Shown: positions 26,530-34,543 of the stretch, piece by piece
Layout of the letters: each line of letters opens with the position of its first letter
How positions within the stretch are numbered: the first letter of the stretch is position 1
NCBI RefSeq assembly: GCF_012272835.1
Contig: NZ_JAAWWK010000001.1
Span: 434,001 to 498,000, forward strand
Length of the DNA stretch: 64,000 nt
From: Spongiibacter thalassae
GTDB lineage: Bacteria; Pseudomonadota; Gammaproteobacteria; Pseudomonadales; Spongiibacteraceae
Direction: 5' to 3'
Made by a program: the position numbers and the translations under genes
Notes under the pieces: model-generated
What the model was told of the DNA's origin: nothing
Database searches by the model: none
What the model saw: the letters and a program-made list of their open reading frames with translations, nothing else

Positions 26530-28053
26530 ATGCCGGGCACGTTAGTGGATACCTTTAAATGGTGGGCAGTGGAGCGCGCCGATCAGGCCGCCATTGTCGA
26601 AGGGGATGACCGTCTCACTTATCGGGAGCTCAACGATTGGGCCGAATGCGTGGCCGACAGCCTGCTTGCTGATGGTCTCCAGGCGGGGGATCGGGTGACG
26701 ATTATTGCGACCAACTCAATGAAGTGGGTGATTGCCGCCCAGGGCGTAATGCTGGCGGGCGGTATTGTCGCGCCGGTGAACCCGCGTTTTACCGTGAGTG
26801 AGGCCAGTTTTATCGTCGCCGACCGCTATCAGTCGGCGGTGATTTTCCACGACGATGAGCGCCAGCCATTGGCCGCTGCAGTCGCCGGGAAAATTCCCGG
26901 TTGCCGCCTGCGCAGCCTGGAAGAAGTAACTGAACTGCGTCACCAAACGCCGCGCATGGAGCAACCGCGACCGAAGATTACTCGACGCAGTGACGCAGTG
27001 ATTATTCCCACCAGTGGCTCCACGGGGCGTCCGAAAGGGGTGGTCTATACCCACGGTGGGCTGGTGGACTACGCTGCTGATACTGCCATTGCCCGGCCCG
27101 GCGCGATCCACAATGCCAAAGTGTTTTTGTTCGGCCCCCTGTGTACCTCTGCGGGTTATGTCGTCATGACCCAATACCTTAACTACGGCGGCACGGTGTA
27201 CATCGAAGGGATCTTCGATGCCCAGGTGGCACTGGACAAAATTCAGCGGGAAAAAATTTCGGTGATGATGGGTGCTCCCATCTTCTTTGAGCGGATTATG
27301 GACTTGCCGGATTTCGCCGACGCCGATTTGTCGAGTCTGGGTTACTGTCTGGTCGGTGGCGCGCAGGTGTCGCGTAAACTACTGGACAGCTGGCTGAATA
27401 AGGGCGTGATACTGCGACAGCTCTACGGCCAGACCGAAGCCGGTGGGCAGGCCACTATCAATACCGATGACGGCGCAATTAACAGCCCGGAAAAATGCGG
27501 TCGTGGCGCGCCGTTCACCAAGCTGGCGGTCATCGGTCCGGACGGAGACTTTCTGCCGGCCAACACCCCTGGCGAAATCGTAATTAAAAGTGCCGGCATG
27601 ATGGATCGCTACTGGCAGGACGAGGAAGCGACAGCAAAAACCCTGGTCGACGGCTGGCTGCGCACCGGTGACCTCGGCGAAATTGATGAACAGGGGCTGC
27701 TGACATTTATCGACCGTCTCAAGGACATCATTATTTCCGGAGGCTTGAATATATCCGCTGCGGAGGTCGAGCGGGTGGTGGCTGAAGTGCCCGGTGTGAT
27801 CGAGGTGGCAGTTATTGCCGCCGCCGACGCCAAGTTCGGCGAAACACCAATGGCAATTGTGTACAGCGCTGAAGGGGTGACGCCAGAGGCGATTGTGGCC
27901 CACTGCAATGCCGAATTAAGCGGCTTTAAAGTCCCCCGTTACATTGTGGTTGAAAACCAGCCTCTGCCGCGATTAGCCACCGGGAAAATCGCCAAAATGC
28001 AGTTGCGCGAAACCTACCGCGATGCTGATAAGACCCTGCCCAAGGTGCGATAG
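26530..28053 (+). CDS. Acyl-CoA synthetase (AMP-forming)
   Basis: A 507-residue ANL-family ligase. The phosphate loop is PTSGSTGRPKGVVYTH near residue 160, followed by LYGQTEAGGQ, GEIVIKSAG, RTGDLGEIDEQG, DRLKDIIISGGLNI and the catalytic-lysine motif LATGKIAKMQLR near the end. It activates a carboxylic acid with ATP and CoA. An AGGGGAG site precedes the ATG. It starts a rightward operon with aldehyde dehydrogenase, MDR oxidoreductase and acyl-CoA dehydrogenase. Only about 25-30% like the ligase at 901-2475 by eye, so the two probably act on different acids. Confidence 0.94.
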   Translation: MPGTLVDTFKWWAVERADQAAIVEGDDRLTYRELNDWAECVADSLLADGLQAGDRVTIIATNSMKWVIAAQGVMLAGGIVAPVNPRFTVSEASFIVADRYQSAVIFHDDERQPLAAAVAGKIPGCRLRSLEEVTELRHQTPRMEQPRPKITRRSDAVIIPTSGSTGRPKGVVYTHGGLVDYAADTAIARPGAIHNAKVFLFGPLCTSAGYVVMTQYLNYGGTVYIEGIFDAQVALDKIQREKISVMMGAPIFFERIMDLPDFADADLSSLGYCLVGGAQVSRKLLDSWLNKGVILRQLYGQTEAGGQATINTDDGAINSPEKCGRGAPFTKLAVIGPDGDFLPANTPGEIVIKSAGMMDRYWQDEEATAKTLVDGWLRTGDLGEIDEQGLLTFIDRLKDIIISGGLNISAAEVERVVAEVPGVIEVAVIAAADAKFGETPMAIVYSAEGVTPEAIVAHCNAELSGFKVPRYIVVENQPLPRLATGKIAKMQLRETYRDADKTLPKVR

Positions 28054-28235
28054 CGGTTCCTGTGGCCGCCTGTGCAGTCATCGCCATGATCAATAATTGG
28101 CGGCGAGGGATAAGCGATTCCTCGCCGAAACTGCTACTGTAACGGTCATCGAAATCACACGAGGGGGCAGCCCGTTGGGTCGATGACTTGAACTGGCTGG
28201 CGTTCACCGAAAACCAATAATGGAAGCGAAGACCC

Positions 28236-29654
28236 ATGACAGAATCCACTGAATTTGATTTCCCCATGACCATCGGCGGCCAGCGTGTGCGCGGCAGCGC
28301 GCGCATCGATGTGGTTAACCCGGCGCTGGGTGAAGTGTTTGCCACTGCGCCGGATGCCCAGCAGGCTGATCTGGATGCAGCGGTAAAGGCCGCTCGCGCA
28401 GCGTTTCCCGGTTGGAAGGCCACGGCCTACAATGAACGGCGCAAAGTGCTGGGCGAGGCGGCCAAGGTCCTTACTGCAAATGCCGACGAGCTGGCGCGTA
28501 TTTTTACCCTTGAGCAAGGCAGGCCACTGGCCTTCGCCAAGGAAGAAATACTCGGCGCAGCCGGTTGGTTGCAGGGCATGGGTATGCATTCACTGCCGGT
28601 GGATGTCACCGAAGATACCGACGAGCGTCGAGTCGAGGTGCACCGGGTACCCGTGGGCGTGGTCGCCGCTATTGTGCCGTGGAATTTTCCTGTGTTGCTG
28701 GCATTCTGGAAAATTTCCCATGCGTTGCTGGCGGGTAATACCATGGTATTGAAGCCCTCGCCGTTCACCCCGCTGGCGATGCTGCGTATCGCCGAGCTGC
28801 TGCTGGATGTTCTGCCTGCGGGCGTGCTGAATGTTATCAGCGGCGGTGACGCACTGGGGCCGATGATGACCGCACACCCCGGCTTTGACAAAATTTCCTT
28901 CACCGGTTCTACCGCTACGGGCAAGCGCATCATGGCCTCGGCGGCCAGCGATCTGAAGCGGATCACCCTGGAGCTGGGTGGCAATGATGCAGCGATTATC
29001 ATGCCCGACGTCGACCTCGACGAAGTTGCGCAAACCCTGTTTATGGGCGCCTTCTACAATACTGCACAAATCTGTATCGCCACCAAGCGTATGTATATCC
29101 ACGAGGATATCTACGATGCCCTGCGGGATAAGCTTCACGGACTGGCCAAGGTGATGCCGGTGGGCGATGGCATGAACGAGGGCAGTGTATTTGGGCCGGT
29201 GCAGAACAAACCCCAGTACGAGCGGGTGAAAGGCTTGATGAATGAGGCCCGGGAGCTTGGCTTGACTGTGTTGGAGGGTGGCCCGGTGCCGGACAAGGGT
29301 TACTTCCTGCCCTTGACCCTGGTGGACAATCCTCCTGAAGATAGCCGCGTGGTCACCGAGGAAGCTTTTGGTCCGATTCTGCCTCTACTGAAATTCAGCT
29401 CGGTGGATGAGGTAGTCGAGCGGGCAAATAACAGTGAATATGGTCTGGCCGGGGCGGTGTGGTCGAAGGACATCGACCAGGCTGTGGCGATCGCTCACCG
29501 ACTGGACACTGGCACAGTGTGGATAAACCAGAATCTGCAATCGACGCCGATGACGCCGCTGGCGGGACATAAACAGTCGGGCATTGGTTGTGAGAACGGG
29601 CTGCACGGCCTGCTGGAATTCACTCTGCCCAAGGCGATCTACATACCCAAATAA
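28236..29654 (+). CDS. NAD(P)-dependent aldehyde dehydrogenase
   Basis: A 472-residue classical ALDH. The motifs PWNFPVLLAFWK, the glycine motif SFTGSTATGKRI, the general-base glutamate in LELGGNDAAI and the nucleophile cysteine in NTAQICIATKRM are all present, with the C-terminal GHKQSGIG. It oxidises an aldehyde to the acid. It begins 182 bp after the acyl-CoA ligase stop; no operator copy is seen in that gap, so it is probably carried by readthrough. It belongs to a different subgroup from the coniferyl-type ALDH at 19 kb, which suggests two distinct aldehyde steps. Confidence 0.95.
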   Translation: MTESTEFDFPMTIGGQRVRGSARIDVVNPALGEVFATAPDAQQADLDAAVKAARAAFPGWKATAYNERRKVLGEAAKVLTANADELARIFTLEQGRPLAFAKEEILGAAGWLQGMGMHSLPVDVTEDTDERRVEVHRVPVGVVAAIVPWNFPVLLAFWKISHALLAGNTMVLKPSPFTPLAMLRIAELLLDVLPAGVLNVISGGDALGPMMTAHPGFDKISFTGSTATGKRIMASAASDLKRITLELGGNDAAIIMPDVDLDEVAQTLFMGAFYNTAQICIATKRMYIHEDIYDALRDKLHGLAKVMPVGDGMNEGSVFGPVQNKPQYERVKGLMNEARELGLTVLEGGPVPDKGYFLPLTLVDNPPEDSRVVTEEAFGPILPLLKFSSVDEVVERANNSEYGLAGAVWSKDIDQAVAIAHRLDTGTVWINQNLQSTPMTPLAGHKQSGIGCENGLHGLLEFTLPKAIYIPK

Positions 29655-29710
29655 TCGCAGGCGGGGTGCGCCCCGCGGCAATCCAGATAATCAAAACAGG
29701 AAGCGACTGC

Positions 29711-30718
29711 ATGACCGTTGTGCGTGTGAAAAAGCCCGGTGGCTTGGACAATTTATATGTTGATCAGCGCAGTGTTGCTGCACCGGGCCCGGGGGAAGTC
29801 TCATTGCGGGTGCATGCCACCTCACTTAACTACCACGACTACCTGGTGGCGGTAGGCCATTTGCCCAGCGAAGATGGCAGAGTTCCCATGTCTGATGGCG
29901 CTGGTGTGGTGACCGCGGTGGGCGAAGGGGTAAGCGAATTCGCCGTGGGTGACAGAGTGGTGAGCACCTTTTTCAGTGACTGTGTCGATGGTGACGTTCA
30001 GGACAGACACCATAGCCTGACCTTTGGCGATGGCATTGATGGTTTTGCCTGCACCGAGGCAACAGTGCCGCAAACTGGCTTGACCCACGCTCCGGTGGGC
30101 TACAGTCACGAAGAAGCGGCGACCCTGCCCTGCGCAGCGGTCACCGCGTGGCGGGCACTGGTATACGAGGGCGGGATCAAACCTGGTGACACCGTGCTGG
30201 TTCAAGGCACCGGTGGTGTATCACTGTTTGCCCTGCAGTTTGCCAAGGCGGCGGGGGCGAGGGTGATTGCCACCACATCGTCGCCGGCCAAGATGGAAAA
30301 ACTCCGCGCACTGGGTGCCGACGAAGTGGTGAACTACCGCGAGTATCCCGAGTGGTCGGCCCAGGTCATGGCGCTGACCCAGGGACGCGGGGTAGACCAT
30401 GTAGTCGAGATTGGTGGCGCGGGCACCTTTGCCCAGTCCATGCAAAGTTGTCGCAACGGTGGCCATATTTCAATGATCGGTGTGCTGGCCGGCTTCAGTG
30501 GCGAAGTGCCGACTGCCGCTATTATGGGGCGTCAGTTGAAGGTTAAGGGGATCACCGTCGGCAGTCGCCGCCAGCAGCAGGACATGATTCGCGCCATCGA
30601 CGTTAATGGCATTCGCCCGGTGATCGACGACAAAATATTTGCTTTGGAGTCGCTGGCGGAGGCCTTTCGCTACCAGGAGAGCGGCGGCCACTTTGGCAAA
30701 ATTGTGGTAACGATGTAG
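29711..30718 (+). CDS. Zinc-independent MDR oxidoreductase (quinone oxidoreductase-like)
   Basis: A 335-residue medium-chain dehydrogenase/reductase. The N-terminal GroES-like domain has SLNYHDYLVAVG, which lacks the catalytic zinc ligands of alcohol dehydrogenases, and the four structural-zinc cysteines are absent. The Rossmann motif is VLVQGTGGVSLFALQFAKAAG. Such proteins reduce enones or quinones, or oxidise alcohols, with NADPH. The ATG at 29711 follows AGGAAG; upstream in-frame codons lack a site. It lies between ALDH and acyl-CoA dehydrogenase, so an enone- or enoyl-type reduction is a reasonable guess. Confidence 0.92.
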   Translation: MTVVRVKKPGGLDNLYVDQRSVAAPGPGEVSLRVHATSLNYHDYLVAVGHLPSEDGRVPMSDGAGVVTAVGEGVSEFAVGDRVVSTFFSDCVDGDVQDRHHSLTFGDGIDGFACTEATVPQTGLTHAPVGYSHEEAATLPCAAVTAWRALVYEGGIKPGDTVLVQGTGGVSLFALQFAKAAGARVIATTSSPAKMEKLRALGADEVVNYREYPEWSAQVMALTQGRGVDHVVEIGGAGTFAQSMQSCRNGGHISMIGVLAGFSGEVPTAAIMGRQLKVKGITVGSRRQQQDMIRAIDVNGIRPVIDDKIFALESLAEAFRYQESGGHFGKIVVTM

Positions 30719-30775
30719 CAAATTTTCGGCAGCTGTCTGTTATGTCGCCGTCACACATATGCCAGAGAGGGTGCG

Positions 30776-31945
30776 ATGGAACTGGGTTTTAGCCAGGAGG
30801 AAGAACGCTTTCGCGCCGAGGTGCGGGAGTTTTTTCAACGCGACTATCCCGCGTCGATTCTCGACAAAATTCGTCGAGGACAGCGCCTGGAGAAACTCGA
30901 CCAGGAACTCTCACAGCAGGCATTACAGTCCCGTGGTTGGCTGGGTTTCACCCTGCCTCAGGAGTTTGGCGGCCCCGGTTGGAGTCCTGTACAGCGCTAT
31001 ATCTTTGAGGAGGAGCTGGAGCTGGCGGGGGCACCCAATCTGGTGCCGATGGCGATAATTTATGTTGCGCCGGTGATTGCGGAGTTTGGCAGTCCTGAGC
31101 AACAGCAGCGGTGGTTGCCGAATATTCTGTCCTCCAAAGCATTTTGGGCCCAGGGCTATTCAGAGCCGGAAGCGGGTTCGGATCTGGCCAGTCTCGGCTT
31201 GCAGGCCCGGCGCGACGGCGATCACTATGTGCTCAACGGCAGCAAAATCTGGACGACCCTTGCCCACTGGGCGGACTGGATATTCTGCCTGGTGCGCACC
31301 TCCCGTGAAGAGAAAAAGCAGCAGGGCATCAGTTTTGTCTGTGTGGAAATGAGTGCCCCCGGGGTCACCGTTGAACCGATTATTACTATGAATGGCAGCC
31401 ACGAACTCAACCGTGTTCACTTCGATAACGTGCGGGTACCGGTGGCCAATCGTATCGGTGATGAAGGGCAGGGTTGGCACTACGCCAATTATCTGTTGAA
31501 GCATGAGCGCCTCTCTTATGCCCACATCGGGCGTAAAAAACGGGATTTGCAGGCGCTGCGTGACTGGGCTTTGTCACAGGACTTGCTTGAAGAACCGCTT
31601 TGGGCGGCGCGTTTCGCCGTCCTGGAAGTGCGCGTAGCCAATGCGGAAATGTCGGTGTTCCGCAGCCTGGGAGGAAGCTTGCCGGCAGCGGCGGTATCGG
31701 CGCTGAAAATTCAGTGCACCGAGCTGGCTCAGGCAATTACCCGCCTGGGGGTGGATATTGCGGGCCTGTCGGCGTTGGCTTATCCGGCCCGGGATGAGTC
31801 GCAATGGAGCGCCGCTCTGGCGGGAAGTTGCCCGGAGGGCCCGGTCTGGGCAGATGCCTATCTGTTCGAGAGGGCGCAAACCATCTATGGCGGCACCAGT
31901 GAAGTTCAGAAAAACATCATCTGGCGCGCCCTGTCAGCGGCGTAG
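30776..31945 (+). CDS. Acyl-CoA dehydrogenase (FadE-type)
   Basis: A 389-residue acyl-CoA dehydrogenase with the signature WAQGYSEPEAGSDLASLGLQ, the KIWTTLAHWADWIFCLVRTS beta-domain segment and the C-terminal IYGGTSEVQKNIIWRAL. The MCAD-type catalytic glutamate position is glycine (YGGT), as in FadE-like proteins. Last gene of the ligase operon, 57 bp after the MDR gene, and convergent with the TetR gene 18 bp away. With the dehydrogenases at 18 kb and 23.4 kb it gives the island three acyl-CoA dehydrogenases for successive oxidation steps or for mixed oligomers. Confidence 0.93.
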   Translation: MELGFSQEEERFRAEVREFFQRDYPASILDKIRRGQRLEKLDQELSQQALQSRGWLGFTLPQEFGGPGWSPVQRYIFEEELELAGAPNLVPMAIIYVAPVIAEFGSPEQQQRWLPNILSSKAFWAQGYSEPEAGSDLASLGLQARRDGDHYVLNGSKIWTTLAHWADWIFCLVRTSREEKKQQGISFVCVEMSAPGVTVEPIITMNGSHELNRVHFDNVRVPVANRIGDEGQGWHYANYLLKHERLSYAHIGRKKRDLQALRDWALSQDLLEEPLWAARFAVLEVRVANAEMSVFRSLGGSLPAAAVSALKIQCTELAQAITRLGVDIAGLSALAYPARDESQWSAALAGSCPEGPVWADAYLFERAQTIYGGTSEVQKNIIWRALSAA

Positions 31946-31963
31946 TTTGTTTCGGGAAAGTTG

Positions 31964-32557
31964 TTAAAAAGCGTAGAGAAACTTGCGCAGGGTTTCCTCG
32001 AACATTTCCGCTTCGCTGTGGGGGTCTGCCGCCATTGATGCGGCCAGGTCGGGGAACTGCTCGGCATCGAAGTCGGGCATCGGCGGGGTGCCTGCGCCGC
32101 GACTCATCGCGCCGAGCAGGGCCGAGCCAAAGGTCAGTTTTTCGACCCCTTCAATAATCACCATGCGCTGATTCAGCGGCACATCAAAACGCCCAGTCCA
32201 GGTGTTATAGGCAGCGAGCATCAAGTGACGGGGGAAAAACTGTAGCAGCAGGGGTGCTGCTTTCGGGTGTTTGAGAATCGACGCGCGGGTGGCAAGGGCA
32301 AGGGAAATTTGCGCCTCACGCCAGTTGTCATATTGTTCCAGGTCTGGCACTTCCGCATCTTTGAGAATGCGTCGGGCGACCTCGGCGAGTAATTCTGCCT
32401 TGTTCTTGAAGTGGTAGTACAGGGACGGCGCTTTTACGCCGAGTTCCTTGGCGACCCGTTGCAGACTAAGGCCGTCAATGCCCTGTTCATCGATTACCGC
32501 CAGGGCTGCCCGCGCCGCACTGGATTTGGAAATAATCGGTTTTGATGGTCGTCCCAC
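31964..32557 (-). CDS. TetR-family transcriptional regulator
   Basis: A 197-residue protein starting at GTG with an AAGGG site. The helix-turn-helix is SLQRVAKELGVKAPSLYYHFKNKAELL, and the C-terminal half resembles the TetR_C ligand domain of TetR/TetA-type repressors. No copy of the island operator lies in its own upstream gap, which argues against it being the autoregulated island repressor. It could instead control the neighbouring P450 operon or act on its own site. The effector is unknown. Confidence 0.92.
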   Translation of the reverse strand: MGRPSKPIISKSSAARAALAVIDEQGIDGLSLQRVAKELGVKAPSLYYHFKNKAELLAEVARRILKDAEVPDLEQYDNWREAQISLALATRASILKHPKAAPLLLQFFPRHLMLAAYNTWTGRFDVPLNQRMVIIEGVEKLTFGSALLGAMSRGAGTPPMPDFDAEQFPDLAASMAADPHSEAEMFEETLRKFLYAF

Positions 32558-32707
32558 TGAAAAATCCCTTTGTTTGAAAAACTGGTGTTAGCGCCGCCCG
32601 ATGAGGAAAACGCCCCTGTCAGGGCTGTCGATTGTAACAGACAAGCCCAATCAGGGGAGGAGTAAAACTAACGCGCCACGGTAATTGCGCGGGCAGGGGC
32701 GCCGGCG

Positions 32708-33925
32708 TCAGCTTTTGACGGTGTTCAATGGCAGCTCGGTCAGTGCCAGTGAAAATCCGGTGCGATAGCCCAGTTCGGTGCCGGGGACGATTTCATAGCG
32801 CGCGACCCGTTTGAACCACTCTTCTACCAGAATGCGAATTTCAGAGCGGGCGAGGAAACTGCCCAGACACATATGAGGGCCGGAGGAGAAAGTCAGGGTA
32901 TGACCGTCTTCCTTGCTGCGGTCGATGTCAAATACATGGGGATTGCCATTTTTGCGATCGTCGCGGCCGGAGATCGGCAGCAGGCACAATACCATATCGT
33001 CCTTTTTGAACTTCACACCAAACACTTCGGCGTCTTTGGCGACAATGCGCGGATTGCTGATAACGCCGAACATGCGAATGGCTTCGTCGGTGAATTTGGC
33101 GATATCTGCCGGGTTGTCGTGCAGACGCTGTTGCAGCTCGGGCATATTGGCCAGCTGGCGGAAGCTGTAGCCAGTGACGTTGGCCACGGTATCCATGCCA
33201 CCGAGGAACAGCAAAAAGCACATATTCTGCATTTCTTCGAGGCTGATCGGCTCCCCCTTTACCTTGATATTGAGGATGTGACTCATCAGGTCGTCGGCGG
33301 GGGCGGCCTTTTTCTGCTCGAGAATTTCCGTCATGGCCATAATGATCTGGCCGCTCAGCTGATGGATTTTCTGCTGGTCGTTAGTGGAGAAAAACTCATC
33401 GGACAGATTGCGGAACTCCCACAGCCTATCCATCGGCATGCCCATTAACTCCATAAAGATGCTCACCGGGTAAACCGAGGCCACTTCCTGAATGAAGTCG
33501 AAGCCGTCGCCCTTGGCGAGGGCGTTGTCGATAATTTCCCCGGCCCATTGGCGAATCTTAGCTTCCAGCGCCTTGATGGCCTTGGGTGAAAACGCGGGCA
33601 TCAATGCCTGGCGGTAGGGGATGTTGTTCGGTGGATCGACATTCAATGGAATGAAGTAAGGGGGATTCTCGATGCGCGGAATCTGCATTTCCTTGGCGGA
33701 AAACACTTCATAGTCCTCGACCACCTTTTTGATTTCGTCAAAGCGGGTCACCACCCAATGGCCGCCATTCCTGGGGGTATAAAATACTGGCGGCGCCTCA
33801 TCGTGCAGCACTTGCAGGCTGGCGTGAACCTCGTTGGTGAGGCGTGGGTCGCCGTGATAGTCGTAACTGACCACCAGGTCGGCGGGGACGTGGTCGGGGA
33901 TATGGTCGTTGACGGTTGAGTTCAT
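32708..33925 (-). CDS. Cytochrome P450, CYP101-like (class I, ferredoxin-dependent)
   Basis: A 405-residue soluble bacterial P450. The heme-thiolate loop FSSGPHMCLG has Cys at about 353, the I-helix acid-alcohol pair is in FLGGMDTVAN, and the K-helix ExxR region is near DEAIRMFG. The I-helix, the DPPNNIPYRQAL segment and the C-terminus (PGTELGYRTGFSLALTELPL) recall P450cam, so a terpenoid- or ring-hydroxylating role is plausible. GAGGAC precedes the ATG. It is the second gene after a putidaredoxin-like ferredoxin. No ferredoxin reductase is in the window, so electrons must come from a reductase encoded elsewhere. Confidence 0.94.
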   Translation of the reverse strand: MNSTVNDHIPDHVPADLVVSYDYHGDPRLTNEVHASLQVLHDEAPPVFYTPRNGGHWVVTRFDEIKKVVEDYEVFSAKEMQIPRIENPPYFIPLNVDPPNNIPYRQALMPAFSPKAIKALEAKIRQWAGEIIDNALAKGDGFDFIQEVASVYPVSIFMELMGMPMDRLWEFRNLSDEFFSTNDQQKIHQLSGQIIMAMTEILEQKKAAPADDLMSHILNIKVKGEPISLEEMQNMCFLLFLGGMDTVANVTGYSFRQLANMPELQQRLHDNPADIAKFTDEAIRMFGVISNPRIVAKDAEVFGVKFKKDDMVLCLLPISGRDDRKNGNPHVFDIDRSKEDGHTLTFSSGPHMCLGSFLARSEIRILVEEWFKRVARYEIVPGTELGYRTGFSLALTELPLNTVKS

Positions 33926-33988
33926 GAGCGTGTCCTCGGAAATGTTATTGTCTTGAACGATAAAATTTTTGACGCTTTTCGCAGCGGC

Positions 33989-34312
33989 TCAGCGCTGGCT
34001 TTCGGGCAAGGTGAAGGTGATACCGTCGATGGCGTCGCTGACCTCAAGTTGACAGCATAGCCGAGCATTGGGCTGGGGATCGGGAACGTACTCCAGCAGG
34101 GCGCTCTCCATCTCGCTTTGTTCGGGCAATTTCTCGAACCACTCCGGGCTGACGAAAGCGTGGCAGGTGCCACATACCATCGAGCCGCCGCAATCGGCGA
34201 GGATGCCATCGATGTTATTGGCGGCGGCCGCTTCCATCACTGAGCCGCCGGGGCTGAGCTCAAGTTCGGTGCGTTCGCTGCCATCGTGGGATTCAAAAAC
34301 TATTTTCACCAT
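33989..34312 (-). CDS. [2Fe-2S] ferredoxin, putidaredoxin-like
   Basis: A 107-residue adrenodoxin/putidaredoxin-type ferredoxin. The cluster ligands are C41, C47 and C50 in CGGSMVCGTC and C87 in LCC, which matches the C-x5-C-x2-C-x36-C spacing of putidaredoxin. The start at ATG 34312 (MVKIVFES) gives the family length; the longer open frame upstream would run through the operator and promoter. It shuttles electrons to the P450 encoded 63 bp downstream. Promoter TTGACA-17-TCTAAT and operator g lie directly upstream. Confidence 0.93.
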   Translation of the reverse strand: MVKIVFESHDGSERTELELSPGGSVMEAAAANNIDGILADCGGSMVCGTCHAFVSPEWFEKLPEQSEMESALLEYVPDPQPNARLCCQLEVSDAIDGITFTLPESQR

Positions 34313-34335
34313 GCCCTGCGGAGCCCCTTTTAAGT

Positions 34336-34377
34336 TAAATCTAAAAGTATTAGATAAAATTACAGGGCCCGTGTCAA
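34336..34377 (-). promoter_or_regulatory. Operator g and promoter of the ferredoxin / P450 operon
   Basis: The operator is TAAATCTA (34336-34343), 7-bp spacer, TAGATAAA (34351-34358). On the minus strand the promoter is TTGACA (34377-34372), 17 bp, TCTAAT (34354-34349): a perfect -35, a five-of-six -10 and ideal spacing. The -10 box lies inside the operator, and the ATG is about 30 bp beyond the predicted start site. Confidence 0.75.
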
Positions 34378-34543
34378 TCGCAAAATTCACTTCGCGGGGG
34401 ACGGGCTGAATGCGCAGTTGATCGGCGGAGGCTGTCGCGACATACGTCAGGGCAGCTGCTAGTATATTTTCACCATGGGGTGGTGTTCGCCGCCAACCGG
34501 TGCGACTGCGCCCGGAATCTTTTCCTTGAATACAGAAGTGCCT

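Noticed and set aside
5403-34377. The island operator being a KstR, KstR2 or PsrA/FadR site
   Set aside because: Their known motifs (AAC/GTT-, CAAG/CTTG- and GAAAC/GTTTC-type) do not match TAAATCTA-N7-TAGATTTA.
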